46,609 nt of DNA from Cycloclasticus sp. symbiont of Poecilosclerida sp. M (GTDB lineage: Bacteria; Pseudomonadota; Gammaproteobacteria; Methylococcales; Cycloclasticaceae): contig LWTN01000236.1 in the NCBI GenBank assembly GCA_002101225.1, forward strand, positions 1 through 46,609, read 5' to 3'. Below are positions 35,032 to 44,638 of this stretch, piece by piece. Position 1 is the stretch's first letter; each line of letters starts with the position of its first letter. The notes below the pieces were generated by a model. It was not told where the DNA came from. It did no database searches and worked only from the letters and a program-made list of their open reading frames with translations. A program made the translations under genes and the position numbers.

Positions 35032-35949
35032 ATGCAAATAATACTATTATCAAAAAAAGGCAAAAAAGCACTGCATGTCTCTTTTGCACAGAAAGGGTTA
35101 ATGATTGCGATGCTTGCAACACCTTTGATACTGGCTTTGGTTCTTTATGTAATGAGTGCCTTTGATTCAGGTTTAAGCCCGAGTGCAAAAGCTACGACCA
35201 TTGGCAGTGAAGTATTATCACAGCGTGAAGAGCTTGACCGTCTGCGCGAAAAAACACGTAATACGCTTGATGGAATGACGCTACGCGTGGGTCAAATGCA
35301 AGCCCAGTTAATTCGGTTAAATGCTGTAGGTGAACACTTAGCAAAAAAAGCTAAACTTGATGCGCCAGAATTTAATTTTGACGAAGTTCCAGCTCAAGGT
35401 AGCTCGGGGTTGCTGGATACTTTTACTTCATCATTTGACGAAGGGCAGCTGATGAAGGATATCGATTCACTTGATGAGCAAATGGGATTGCGTGAGAAGC
35501 AATTAGAGTTACTGGATCATTTCCTTATCAATAAAACGCTGACTAGAAAAGTTCGTCCAGCGGGGTTACCAGTGGATAAGGGTTGGTTGTCATCTTATTT
35601 TGGCTATCGCGCTGATCCGTTTACAGGTAAAAGAGTGTTTCACCACGGTGTGGATATCGCGGGCAAAGAAGGTTCTAAAGTGCTGGCCGTTGCGGCAGGC
35701 CTTGTCACCTGGGTGGGTGAAAAGAATGGATATGGACATTTAGTAGAAATTGACCACGGTGCAGGCTATGTAACACGCTATGGGCACAATAAGTCTATTA
35801 AAATAAAAGCAGGCGATGTCGTTAAGCAAGATCAGATTATTGCTTTAATGGGCTCAACTGGACGTTCAACAGGGCCGCACGTGCATTTTGAAGTTATTCA
35901 AAACGGTAAAAAGGTTAATCCTAAGAAATACCTTAACGCTGCACGATAA
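35032..35949 (+). CDS. M23-family (LytM) peptidase, membrane-anchored
   Basis: The 305 residues have a membrane helix (about 24-45), a coiled-coil region (about 62-165) and a C-terminal LytM domain (about 190-300). The domain begins LSSYFGYRADPFTGKRVFHHGVD in two adjoining parts, with the His and Asp zinc ligands, and later has GPHVHFEV for the remaining His residues. The catalytic set looks complete, so it may cut peptidoglycan cross-links. EnvC/NlpD-type activators usually lose these residues. It is divergent from dciA and upstream of secA. Confidence 0.9.
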   Translation: MQIILLSKKGKKALHVSFAQKGLMIAMLATPLILALVLYVMSAFDSGLSPSAKATTIGSEVLSQREELDRLREKTRNTLDGMTLRVGQMQAQLIRLNAVGEHLAKKAKLDAPEFNFDEVPAQGSSGLLDTFTSSFDEGQLMKDIDSLDEQMGLREKQLELLDHFLINKTLTRKVRPAGLPVDKGWLSSYFGYRADPFTGKRVFHHGVDIAGKEGSKVLAVAAGLVTWVGEKNGYGHLVEIDHGAGYVTRYGHNKSIKIKAGDVVKQDQIIALMGSTGRSTGPHVHFEVIQNGKKVNPKKYLNAAR

Positions 35950-36037
35950 GTTCGAAAATCCCTCTCTGTAAGTACCTAATGCCGTGTGATTTACGGTATC
36001 ATTCCGCACTTCTTTTTTATAAAAACCTTCTTTAGAA

Positions 36038-38692
36038 ATGATTACTAATATCGTACGAAAAGTTTTCGGTAGCCGGAATGATAGGTTTGTTAGATCCAAA
36101 CAAAAAATTGTTTCCGAGATTAACGTAAAAGAGGCCGAAATTAAGGCATTAGACGATGTTGCGCTTAAGAATAAAACAGACGAGTTTCAAGAACGCCTAT
36201 CTCAAGGCGAAAATCTAGATTCACTAATACCAGAAGTTTTTGCTGTTGTACGCGAAGCTAGTGTGCGTTCATTAGGTATGCGCCATTTTGATGTGCAATT
36301 AATTGGCGGTATGGTGTTACACGATGGACGTATCACCGAAATGAAAACAGGTGAGGGTAAAACGTTAGTAGCCACCCTTGCAGCCTATTTGAACGCACTA
36401 ACCGGTGAGGGCGTTCACCTTGTAACGGTTAATGACTATCTTGCGGAACGAGATGCGGAATGGATGGGGAAATTGTATGCCTTTCTAGGTATGACAACAG
36501 GTGTCATAACAAATAGTATGAGCCCGACTGAAAGGCGCGAAGCGTACGCATGCGACATTGTTTACGGAACAAATAATGAGTTTGGCTTTGATTATTTGCG
36601 CGATAACATGGCGTTCAGTTCAGAAGAAAAAGTCCAAAGAAAACTATCGTATGCCATCGTCGATGAAGTGGATTCGATCCTAATCGATGAAGCACGTACA
36701 CCGTTGATTATTTCGGGCCCCACTGAAGATAAAAGTGGCCTATATTTACAACTAAAAAAACTCGTAGAGAACCTCGAAGTTGAGCCCCAAGAAGAAGGCG
36801 CTGAAGGTGACTTTACTATTGATGAAAAAGCAAAACAGGTGTATTTGACAGAACTCGGTCACGAAAATATAGAAAAACTGCTGGTGACAGCAGGCCTCTT
36901 AAGTGGAGAAGAGAGCTTATATGACGCTGCAAATATCGGTTTAATGCATCACGTATATGCGGCGCTTCGTGCGGGCGCCTTATACCAAAAGGATGTCGAT
37001 TATATTGTTAGTGATAATCAGGTGGTTATAGTCGATGAATTTACCGGTCGAACGATGCCAGGTAGGCGTTGGGGTGAGGGTTTACACCAAGCGGTTGAGG
37101 CGAAAGAAGGCGTAAAGATTCAAAGTGAAAACCAAACAATGGCTTCGATTACATTCCAGAATTATTTCAGAATGTATGACAAATTGTCTGGTATGACGGG
37201 TACGGCGGACACAGAAGCATTCGAATTCCAACAAATTTACGGATTAGAAGTCATTGTAATTCCAACCCATCGTGATATGTCAAGACAAGATGACGGTGAT
37301 CTTGTGTACCTCACATCAAAAGAAAAATTTGACGCGGTAGTTGAAGATATTGAAGACTGTTATAAGCGGAAACAGCCCGTTCTAGTTGGAACAACATCTA
37401 TCGAAGTGTCTGAATATATATCAAAGTGCTTAAAAGAGAAAAAGCTACCGCACGAGGTATTAAACGCTAAGCAGCACGAGCGTGAGGCTCAAATTATTGC
37501 CAATGCAGGTGCGCCTTACGCCGTAACTATTGCAACTAATATGGCAGGCCGAGGTACAGATATTGTTCTGGGTGGTAAAACGGAGGAGTTAAAGGCTTCT
37601 GACGAATGGAGTAAAAAACACCAGGCTGTAATAGCGTCGGGTGGGCTGCGTGTAATTGGTACAGAGCGACATGAATCGCGACGTATTGATAACCAGTTAA
37701 GAGGACGGTCTGGACGTCAAGGCGATCCCGGTTCTAGTCGCTTTTACCTTTCACTAGAAGATAATTTGATGCGGATTTTTGCTTCCGAGCGCGTATCAGG
37801 CCTGATGCAAAAGTTGGGTTTAGAAAAAGGCGAATCAATAGAGCATCCATGGGTCAGCAAAGCCATCGAAAATGCCCAGCGTAAAGTCGAGGGGCATAAC
37901 TTTGATATGCGAAAGCAATTGCTTGATTATGATGATGTAGCAAATGATCAACGATGTGTGATTTACGAACAACGTAATGAAATCATGGCTGCAGGTGAGA
38001 TTTCAGATACGATTGAGTCTATACGCGAAGACGTTGTTATGCAGCTCGTTGATCAATATATACCCTCTGAAACGATGGAAGAGCAATGGGAAATAGAAGC
38101 GCTTGAAGCTGCACTCGATGATGCTTTTTCATGCAAGGTTAAGCTTCAAGAAGCGCTGGATAGGGATGATTCATTAGATGAAGAAGGGCTACGCGGTCTA
38201 ATTTTGGATTCAATTACAGGCGAATACACAGAAAAAGAAGCGCTTGCTGGGCCGGATGTATTAAGGCACTTTGAAAAGTCCGTTATGTTGCAAACGCTAG
38301 ACACTCAGTGGCGTGAGCACCTCGGCTCAATGGATCACCTTCGACAAGGCATTCATCTACGGGGCTATGCTCAAAAAGATCCAAAACAAGAATATAAACG
38401 CGAAGCATTTTCGATGTTCACTGAGATGCTGGATAGCTTAAAAAAGGACGTTATTATGCTCGTAAGCAAAGTGCAGGTTCGTTCGGAAGAAGATGCAGAA
38501 GCCGTTGATGAACAGCGTCGTATGCGCCAAAAAATGGACTTCCAGCACGCTGGAGCAAATGCGCTTGAAGACGAACAGGCAGAAGAAAAAGTACAGCCTT
38601 TCAAACGGACGGATAAAAAAGTAGGCCGAAATTCACCTTGCCCTTGTGGTTCTGGAAAAAAATACAAGCAGTGTCATGGCAAGCTAACGTGA
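36038..38692 (+). CDS. secA: Preprotein translocase ATPase SecA
   Basis: The motor of Sec secretion. The 884 residues have Walker [10 protein letters not shown] (102-110), the DEAD-like [15 protein letters not shown], the preprotein cross-linking domain, [13 protein letters not shown], and [19 protein letters not shown] in the second RecA fold. The C-terminal [13 protein letters not shown] binds zinc and SecB. A weak stem (CCGT/ACGG near 35980-35996) precedes it, but no SecM-like arrest gene is visible. Confidence 0.98.
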   Translation: MITNIVRKVFGSRNDRFVRSKQKIVSEINVKEAEIKALDDVALKNKTDEFQERLSQGENLDSLIPEVFAVVREASVRSLGMRHFDVQLIGGMVLHDGRITEMKTGEGKTLVATLAAYLNALTGEGVHLVTVNDYLAERDAEWMGKLYAFLGMTTGVITNSMSPTERREAYACDIVYGTNNEFGFDYLRDNMAFSSEEKVQRKLSYAIVDEVDSILIDEARTPLIISGPTEDKSGLYLQLKKLVENLEVEPQEEGAEGDFTIDEKAKQVYLTELGHENIEKLLVTAGLLSGEESLYDAANIGLMHHVYAALRAGALYQKDVDYIVSDNQVVIVDEFTGRTMPGRRWGEGLHQAVEAKEGVKIQSENQTMASITFQNYFRMYDKLSGMTGTADTEAFEFQQIYGLEVIVIPTHRDMSRQDDGDLVYLTSKEKFDAVVEDIEDCYKRKQPVLVGTTSIEVSEYISKCLKEKKLPHEVLNAKQHEREAQIIANAGAPYAVTIATNMAGRGTDIVLGGKTEELKASDEWSKKHQAVIASGGLRVIGTERHESRRIDNQLRGRSGRQGDPGSSRFYLSLEDNLMRIFASERVSGLMQKLGLEKGESIEHPWVSKAIENAQRKVEGHNFDMRKQLLDYDDVANDQRCVIYEQRNEIMAAGEISDTIESIREDVVMQLVDQYIPSETMEEQWEIEALEAALDDAFSCKVKLQEALDRDDSLDEEGLRGLILDSITGEYTEKEALAGPDVLRHFEKSVMLQTLDTQWREHLGSMDHLRQGIHLRGYAQKDPKQEYKREAFSMFTEMLDSLKKDVIMLVSKVQVRSEEDAEAVDEQRRMRQKMDFQHAGANALEDEQAEEKVQPFKRTDKKVGRNSPCPCGSGKKYKQCHGKLT

Positions 38693-38732
38693 TGGGCCAA
38701 TATTAATTTCTATGGCGAATTAGCGCAGGCAG

Positions 38733-39929
38733 ATGGGAAGATTATTACCAGTTCCTGGGGTCAGAATAGGTACGGCGTGTGCTGGAATAAAGCAGTATGA
38801 ACGCGACGACATCGTCGTAATTGAATTAGTTAAGACAGCGTCCGTTGCAGCGGTGTTTACCCAAAATAAATTTTGTGCAGCACCTGTCATTGTTGCACAA
38901 AGTCATTTACAGGATGCATCTCCCTGCTATGTATTAATTAATTCTGGTAATGCCAATGCAGGCCTAGGTAAGGCGGGAGTAGATGCTGCTGAGAGGTGTT
39001 GTAATGCGCTTGCAGGCGAGTTAGGTGTGACTGGAAGAGCAGTCCTTCCATTTTCCACAGGGGTTATTGGCGAACCGCTGCCGGCTGACAAAATTATTCT
39101 TTCTCTCCCCGAAGCAATTAAGGATTTAAACGGGAACCATTGGTCAAAAGCCGCTTCAGCAATTCTGACAACAGATACTAGGGAAAAGGCTTATTCATGT
39201 GAAGTGATGGTAGCTGCGAAAAAAGCTGTTATAACTGGGGTGGCTAAAGGCTCGGGCATGATTAGGCCTGATATGGCAACAATGTTAGCCTATATTGCAA
39301 CCGATATAAGTATCGATAAAGGTCTGTTGCACGAGATGTTGAAAGAGGCCGTTGAATACTCATTTAACCGTATTACTGTTGATGGGGATACCTCGACCAA
39401 CGATGCTGTCGTATTGATTGCAAGCGGTGTGCTAGAAGTTGTGTTGGAAAATAGAGATAGCCCCGGATATGCTGATTTTTTTACTGCCCTGGTAGAAACA
39501 TGTCAATTTCTTGCAAAAGAAATTGTACGTGACGGTGAAGGCGCAACTAAGCTGATTAGAATTCAGGTAGAAAAGGCTGCATCTACTGAAGATGCGAAGG
39601 AACTTGCTTATACCATTGCTCACTCACCATTAGTTAAAACCACATTTTTTGCTTCGGATCCGAATTGGGGGCGAATTTTAGCAGCGGCTGGCCGGGCTAA
39701 TATTGAACGGCTCGAAGTTGATAAAATCAACATCCACCTAGACGAAATATGTATCGTGCGCGGTGGTGTGAAGGCAAAAGACTATACGGAAGCAGCCGGT
39801 CAACGTGTGCTTAGTCGAAAAGAAATCACAGTACGGCTCGACTTAGAACAAGGTGATGCATCTGCTGAGGTATTGTCCTGTGATTTATCTTATGATTATG
39901 TGAAGATTAATGCTGAATACCGTACCTAG
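38733..39929 (+). CDS. argJ: Bifunctional glutamate N-acetyltransferase/ornithine acetyltransferase
   Basis: It recycles the acetyl group in arginine synthesis. The 398 residues have the autoprocessing motif in GSGMIRPDMATMLAYIATD (cleavage before the Thr, about residue 187), giving alpha and beta chains. Other blocks are LINSGNANAGLG, STGVIGEPLP, DGDTSTNDAV, GEGATKLI and DPNWGRILAAAGR. It keeps the N-terminal region typical of forms able to use acetyl-CoA, but mono- and bifunctional types are not separable by eye. Adjacent to secA as in Pseudomonas. Confidence 0.95.
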   Translation: MGRLLPVPGVRIGTACAGIKQYERDDIVVIELVKTASVAAVFTQNKFCAAPVIVAQSHLQDASPCYVLINSGNANAGLGKAGVDAAERCCNALAGELGVTGRAVLPFSTGVIGEPLPADKIILSLPEAIKDLNGNHWSKAASAILTTDTREKAYSCEVMVAAKKAVITGVAKGSGMIRPDMATMLAYIATDISIDKGLLHEMLKEAVEYSFNRITVDGDTSTNDAVVLIASGVLEVVLENRDSPGYADFFTALVETCQFLAKEIVRDGEGATKLIRIQVEKAASTEDAKELAYTIAHSPLVKTTFFASDPNWGRILAAAGRANIERLEVDKINIHLDEICIVRGGVKAKDYTEAAGQRVLSRKEITVRLDLEQGDASAEVLSCDLSYDYVKINAEYRT

Positions 39930-39952
39930 TTTGCGTACAAACAACTAATCAG

Positions 39953-40903
39953 ATGATGTCTTCTGTGCTTAGAGTGGCTGTTGGTATTGTCCGAAATAGT
40001 AAAAATGAAGTTTTAATTAGTAAGCGGCATATAGAAGCGCATCAAGGTGGATTATGGGAATTTCCAGGTGGTAAGTTTGAAGCTTCTGAGGACACTTTTA
40101 AAGCGCTAAAACGAGAGCTAGACGAAGAGCTTGGCATCCAGATATATTCTGCAAGCCCGTTAATTAAAGTCCAACATCAATATACAAAATTAACCGTCTT
40201 ATTAGATGTCCAAATCGTTGAGTCATATTCCGGTGTTGCCATAGGTAAAGAATCACAAGAACTACGGTGGGTCGCGTTAGAAGAATTAAATGGTTATTCA
40301 TTTCTTGCAGCCAATCAAGCAATTATAAATACTTTGTTGCTGCCAAAATTCTATCCGATTGTTGACGACAGTATGGGCGAATGCGCTGAAATGGAGGAAC
40401 ACCTTAATTTCTTAATCGAGCAAGGATATAAGGCAATTCAACTAAGGGCTAAAAATTTAAGTGCTAATTCATTTAATGAGCTAGCAAAAAACTGCATTCA
40501 GTTGAGTAACCCAAAAGGCGTTACATTATTTCTCAATACAAGCATGAATACGGCTATGTCGCTAGGCGCTACAGCCGTTCACCTAACTGCGGAAAGACTC
40601 ATGGCAATGGGTAATCAAATGCCTAAGACGCCGCTGCAAATAGCAGCTTCGTGCCATAGTGAGAAAGAATTACATAAAGCTGAGAAAATTGGCGCTAAAT
40701 TTGCCGTGCTATCCCCAGTCTGTAAGACGGAGTCACACTCGGGTGTACGTGAGCTGGGTTGGGCGAAATTTAGAGAATACGCAGAGTATTCAAAAATACC
40801 TGTTTTTGCACTAGGCGGGCTTGCTCGTTCTGATTTATCGGCGGTTTTGAGCTCTAACGGGCAAGGTGTCGCGGGAATTCGTGATTTTATTCCAAGAAAA
40901 TAG
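39953..40903 (+). CDS. Nudix hydrolase (MutT-like) fused to a ThiE-like domain
   Basis: The 316-residue two-domain protein. The N-terminal part (about 1-130) is Nudix, with the box GGKFEASEDTFKALKRELDEEL (in two stretches: GGKFEASED and RELDEELG), matching GX5EX7REUXEE. It probably hydrolyses 8-oxo-dGTP. The C-terminal part (about 135-310) is a thiamine-phosphate-synthase-like barrel: AIQLRAKNLS, AVHLTAERL, ASCHSEKELHKAEKIGA, PVFALGGL. The fusion is known in Pseudomonas and relatives. Its C-terminal function is uncertain, since several ThiE active-site residues appear altered. Confidence 0.9.
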   Translation: MMSSVLRVAVGIVRNSKNEVLISKRHIEAHQGGLWEFPGGKFEASEDTFKALKRELDEELGIQIYSASPLIKVQHQYTKLTVLLDVQIVESYSGVAIGKESQELRWVALEELNGYSFLAANQAIINTLLLPKFYPIVDDSMGECAEMEEHLNFLIEQGYKAIQLRAKNLSANSFNELAKNCIQLSNPKGVTLFLNTSMNTAMSLGATAVHLTAERLMAMGNQMPKTPLQIAASCHSEKELHKAEKIGAKFAVLSPVCKTESHSGVRELGWAKFREYAEYSKIPVFALGGLARSDLSAVLSSNGQGVAGIRDFIPRK

Positions 40904-40916
40904 AAAACGACTTTAG

Positions 40917-41099
40917 TTAAAAATTATTTGATTCGTCATCTCTTGCTATTTGCGCTTCACCTGCTATTAAATAATTCTCAGATGCCCACTCACCGAGATC
41001 AATTAATTTACAGCGCTCACTACAAAAGGGTCTAAAGGGGTATGTTTCGTTCCAGTGGACATTTTTGTTGCAAGTAGGGCATGTAATAGGCGTGCTCAA
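40917..41099 (-). CDS. yacG: DNA gyrase inhibitor YacG, zinc-binding
   Basis: The 60-residue protein has CPTCNK near the N-terminus and [17 protein letters not shown], a four-Cys zinc site. YacG binds GyrB and blocks DNA binding by gyrase. It overlaps the zapD stop by 4 bp and ends the pilBCD-coaE-zapD-yacG run, 13 bp from the convergent Nudix-ThiE gene. Confidence 0.96.
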   Translation of the reverse strand: MSTPITCPTCNKNVHWNETYPFRPFCSERCKLIDLGEWASENYLIAGEAQIARDDESNNF

Positions 41100-41863
41100 A
41101 GTTGGCAGATAGTTAATCTGAAATCAACGCGCTTATTTGTTTGTTGTGATCTATCAAAATCGTTGGGTTCCATAAACTGGACGCCAAAGTGGTGTTTTCC
41201 ACCGCTAATTTCTGCGTAATATTCGCAAGACTTATGTAGTGAAATACGAATCAGTTGAGGTGCCCGGGAAAGCTCTAAATCAGCTTGGTAATATCCACTT
41301 AAGGCCTGCTGTGCGGTGCTTAATGCACTGTTTCTAATTAATTGTAGGAGCTGCTGAATAGTATGTTCTACAAGGTTGAGGTCGTTGTACCATTCATTAA
41401 TTTCCTCACGTAAGTGAGATGCTGGTCTATTCAGCCAGTGATGGTAGGCTGGCAAATCAAATGAGCAAGGACCGCTAGATAGGCTGTTTCGTTGCGTGAG
41501 AGATTTTAATAATTCTAAATCAGATGTTTTTTGACCAATTTTATGCTGTATGAGCGAAAATTGAGCAATTAAATCTTTTAACTCGAAGATAGTTTTTTCT
41601 AGTCGTTTATGGTCCACATCAGGGCTTTCAAGTAAGGGACTCAATACGTTTATAATGCGATTAATTTCTCTCGTTAACTCAGCCTTAAAGTCACTTCGTT
41701 TTGCTAGCGAGAGTATATCCAACACACTACATAATTCAGAACGCCTAGCCGGTTCCTCCTCAAACTGTGAGAAATATTTTTTTTGAAAAAATAAATTCTC
41801 CAAACGCAAAAAACTTCTTACGCATTCATTTAAAGGTAGCTCGTAGGTAATTAGGTTTGACAA
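41096..41863 (-). CDS. zapD: Cell division protein ZapD (Z-ring associated)
   Basis: The 255-residue DUF1342 protein begins with [21 protein letters not shown] in two parts and has the helical domain plus the C-terminal beta part ending [16 protein letters not shown]-type residues ([10 protein letters not shown]) are conserved. ZapD bundles FtsZ filaments. Positioned between coaE and yacG, as in E. coli. Confidence 0.95.
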   Translation of the reverse strand: MSNLITYELPLNECVRSFLRLENLFFQKKYFSQFEEEPARRSELCSVLDILSLAKRSDFKAELTREINRIINVLSPLLESPDVDHKRLEKTIFELKDLIAQFSLIQHKIGQKTSDLELLKSLTQRNSLSSGPCSFDLPAYHHWLNRPASHLREEINEWYNDLNLVEHTIQQLLQLIRNSALSTAQQALSGYYQADLELSRAPQLIRISLHKSCEYYAEISGGKHHFGVQFMEPNDFDRSQQTNKRVDFRLTICQL

Positions 41864-41906
41864 GGCTTTTCGTAGGTTTTCCGATTCGAGCTTATTTTGA
41901 AGGAAG

Positions 41907-42512
41907 TTAGGGCGTATTTCTAGTGCTGATTTCTAGATATGACCGATGTAACGCGCTGACTTGCACGGTTAGGTTTTCTATTGAGCTGTTATTTTTAATG
42001 ACATCGTCAGCATTATTGAGCCTGTATACGCGAGAGCATTGCTGGTGAACGATTTTTTTTATTGTGGCTTGTTCGGTATGGTCGCGTTTAATAACACGCT
42101 TAATTTGAGTTTCTTCTGCACAGTCAATGACGAGTACACGACCGACTTTCTTTTGATAGTTTGTTTCAAATAATAATGGGATGCTCATTATTCCGTAGGC
42201 GAAATTAACAGCATCAAGCTGTATCAGCATTTCGCTTAAGATGAGAGGGTGTAGGATTTTTTCGAGCTTTTCTTTTTTACTCCTTTCATCAAATACGTGT
42301 TGGCGCAATTTCTTTCTATTTAAATAGCCGTCTTGTTGTAGAAAACATCGTCCAAATACTTCAATAATCTTTTTAAGTGCGGGTCTTTCTGGCTGTACAA
42401 GCTCATGCGCTATTTCGTCGGCATCGACAATGGGAGCGCCTAGTTTCTTGAAAAGTTGCGTAACGGTTGTTTTACCGCAACCAATTCCGCCTGTTAAGCC
42501 AATCGTTAGCAC
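41907..42512 (-). CDS. coaE: Dephospho-CoA kinase
   Basis: The last step of CoA synthesis. The 201-residue P-loop kinase has GLTGGIGCGKTTVTQLF (about 5-21), VDADEIAHELVQP and IPLLFETNY, with a lid region around KRVIKRD. Full length. It starts 6 bp after the pilD stop, so it is probably part of the pil operon. Confidence 0.96.
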   Translation of the reverse strand: MLTIGLTGGIGCGKTTVTQLFKKLGAPIVDADEIAHELVQPERPALKKIIEVFGRCFLQQDGYLNRKKLRQHVFDERSKKEKLEKILHPLILSEMLIQLDAVNFAYGIMSIPLLFETNYQKKVGRVLVIDCAEETQIKRVIKRDHTEQATIKKIVHQQCSRVYRLNNADDVIKNNSSIENLTVQVSALHRSYLEISTRNTP

Positions 42513-42518
42513 GAAATT

Positions 42519-43391
42519 TTATAAGCCAGCAAAGCGGAGGTATGCGTTGTTGATGTTATCTCCCCATATCATGGCGATAAACCCGGCGGTTGCTAAATAA
42601 GGGCCAAATGGAATCTGGGTATTAATGCCGCCTTCTTTAATAATTATGAGTGTTACACCGACGATTGCGCCGACGAAGGCTGAAAGCATCAAAACTAAGG
42701 GGATCATTTGCCAGCCAAGCCAAGCGCCTATGGCGGCGAGCAGTTTGAAGTCACCATACCCCATGCCTTCTTTGCCCGTGATGAGTTTGAAGAGCCAATA
42801 CACAAGCCATAGACTTAAGTAGCCTACTAAGGCACCAATAATAGTGCTATGGGGACTGTTAAACACGTCGAACAGGCTTAAAAATAACCCAAGCCACATT
42901 AAGGGAAGACAAATAGAATCAGGTAGAAGCTGGGTGTCGTAGTCTATTAGAGTCAAACAAATCAAAGACCAGCTAAATATTAATGCAGCGACGGTTTGAA
43001 TGCTAAATCCAAAATGTAATGCGATTCCTACGGAGATTAGACAAGTTATTAATTCAATGAGTGGATAACGGATTGAAATATGTGAATTGCAGTGCTTACA
43101 CCGACCTCGTAAAAACAGATAGCTAAATATTGGGATATTTTCAAACGCCCCAATAAAGTGATTGCATGAAGGGCAGCGAGAACGTGGGGTTGAAAGATTA
43201 AAGGCTTCCGACTCTTGTGTAGAATTCGCTTGATCTAGAAAAGTTAGACAGTCATTTGTCCAGTCACGTTTAAGCATGATGGGTAAGCGATAGACAATAA
43301 CGTTAAGAAAACTACCCACCAGCAGGCTAAACAAGCCAATGGTGACAAGGAAAAATGTTGCGTTTTGTTGCAGCTCTATAATTAACTTCAA
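42519..43391 (-). CDS. pilD: Type IV prepilin peptidase/N-methyltransferase
   Basis: This inner-membrane enzyme cleaves and methylates prepilins and pseudopilins. The 290 residues have the zinc-binding CPSC...CKHC motif in the N-terminal cytoplasmic domain (about 72-100). The two catalytic Asp residues lie in LIDYDTQLLPD and GYGDFKLLAA, and several membrane helices are present. Acts with PilB and PilC encoded upstream. Confidence 0.97.
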   Translation of the reverse strand: MKLIIELQQNATFFLVTIGLFSLLVGSFLNVIVYRLPIMLKRDWTNDCLTFLDQANSTQESEAFNLSTPRSRCPSCNHFIGAFENIPIFSYLFLRGRCKHCNSHISIRYPLIELITCLISVGIALHFGFSIQTVAALIFSWSLICLTLIDYDTQLLPDSICLPLMWLGLFLSLFDVFNSPHSTIIGALVGYLSLWLVYWLFKLITGKEGMGYGDFKLLAAIGAWLGWQMIPLVLMLSAFVGAIVGVTLIIIKEGGINTQIPFGPYLATAGFIAMIWGDNINNAYLRFAGL

Positions 43392-43412
43392 TTTAAATGC
43401 TTAAGATTTCAG

Positions 43413-44633
43413 TTAGAAAACAGAGCCCAACTTAAAGATAGGCAAGTACATCGCAATAATTAAGCCGCCTACTAATACGCCAAGAATAGACATGATTAAC
43501 GGTTCAACTAAGCTACTTAATGAATCGACTGCGTTGTCAACTTCCTCTTCATAGAAATCAGCAACTTTGCCTAACATGGTTTCAACGGAGCCAGCTTCTT
43601 CGCCAATAGCGACCATTTGCACAACCATATGAGGAAATAACTCAGCATTACGCATGGCCTGTTGCAGTTGAATCCCCGTTGCAATCTGTTCTCGCATTTG
43701 CAATACGGCATTAAAATATACAATATTACCAGTAGCCCCAGCTACCGATTGTAAAGCTTCTACTAAGGGTACACCTGCAGCGGACATGGTTGAAAGGGTT
43801 CGTGCATAACGAGCGATAGCAGCTTTGTTAATAATCTCACCAATAACAGGGAGTTTAAGTATAGCTCTGTCTAAAAAGTGGTTGAATTTTCTAGAGCGTT
43901 TCTTGAGTTGAGCTATAGAAAATATAGCGAGGCCTATGAGACTAAAAATAATCAACCACCATTCCTGCATATAGCGCGAGATGTTTACGACGAATTGAGT
44001 AAAAGCTGGTAAATCTGCGCCAAATCCTTGGAATAGGCTCTCGAATTGAGGGACAACAAAAACAAGTAGGATGGCTGTTACTATAAGGGCCACAGCCAAG
44101 ACTGCTATTGGGTAGGTTAATGCTTTTTTAATTTTTGCTTTTAGGCTTTCAGTTTTTTCTTTATATTCAGCAATTTTATGTAGTAACTCTTCAAGTATAC
44201 CCGCGTGTTCACCGGCTTCTACAAGGTTGCAATATAAACCGTCAAAATGCAGAGGATATTTTCTAAGGCCCTCGGTTAAAGTTGAACCACCTTCAATATC
44301 AAATTTTATTGCCATGAGCATATCTTGCATAGCTGGGTTTTCATGCCCTTTTCCAACAATCTCGAACGCTTGAACGAGCGGAATACCTGCCGCCATCATA
44401 GTTGCTAGTTGTCTACTAAAAACAGCAACATCCTTCGGGGTGATAGGTTTTTTTGTAAGCCCCCCCAAGAAAGGTTGGGGTTTCTTTTTAACTTTTATTG
44501 GCCTTATGCCCTGGCCACGCAGCTCCGCTTTTACTATTGCATCGCTTCGTGCGATCGTTTCGCCTTTAGTTCGAACGCCTTTGCTATCTGTACCTTCCCA
44601 AAGATAAATGATTTTTTTTGAAGTTGCAGCCAT
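43413..44633 (-). CDS. pilC: Type IV pilus inner-membrane platform protein PilC
   Basis: The 406 residues contain two GSPII_F domains (about 70-195 and 275-395) with membrane helices near 175-195, 220-240 and 380-400. It includes FSRQLATMMAAGIPLVQAFE and YARTLSTMSAAGVPLVEALQ. PilC links PilB/PilT to the pilus base. It lies 5 bp downstream of pilB and 21 bp upstream of pilD. Confidence 0.97.
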   Translation of the reverse strand: MAATSKKIIYLWEGTDSKGVRTKGETIARSDAIVKAELRGQGIRPIKVKKKPQPFLGGLTKKPITPKDVAVFSRQLATMMAAGIPLVQAFEIVGKGHENPAMQDMLMAIKFDIEGGSTLTEGLRKYPLHFDGLYCNLVEAGEHAGILEELLHKIAEYKEKTESLKAKIKKALTYPIAVLAVALIVTAILLVFVVPQFESLFQGFGADLPAFTQFVVNISRYMQEWWLIIFSLIGLAIFSIAQLKKRSRKFNHFLDRAILKLPVIGEIINKAAIARYARTLSTMSAAGVPLVEALQSVAGATGNIVYFNAVLQMREQIATGIQLQQAMRNAELFPHMVVQMVAIGEEAGSVETMLGKVADFYEEEVDNAVDSLSSLVEPLIMSILGVLVGGLIIAMYLPIFKLGSVF

Positions 44634-44638
44634 GATAA

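Noticed and set aside
35977-36022. Intrinsic terminator before secA
   Set aside because: The stem is only about 5-6 bp with a wobble pair, and the T-run lies some 15 bases downstream, too far for a standard terminator.
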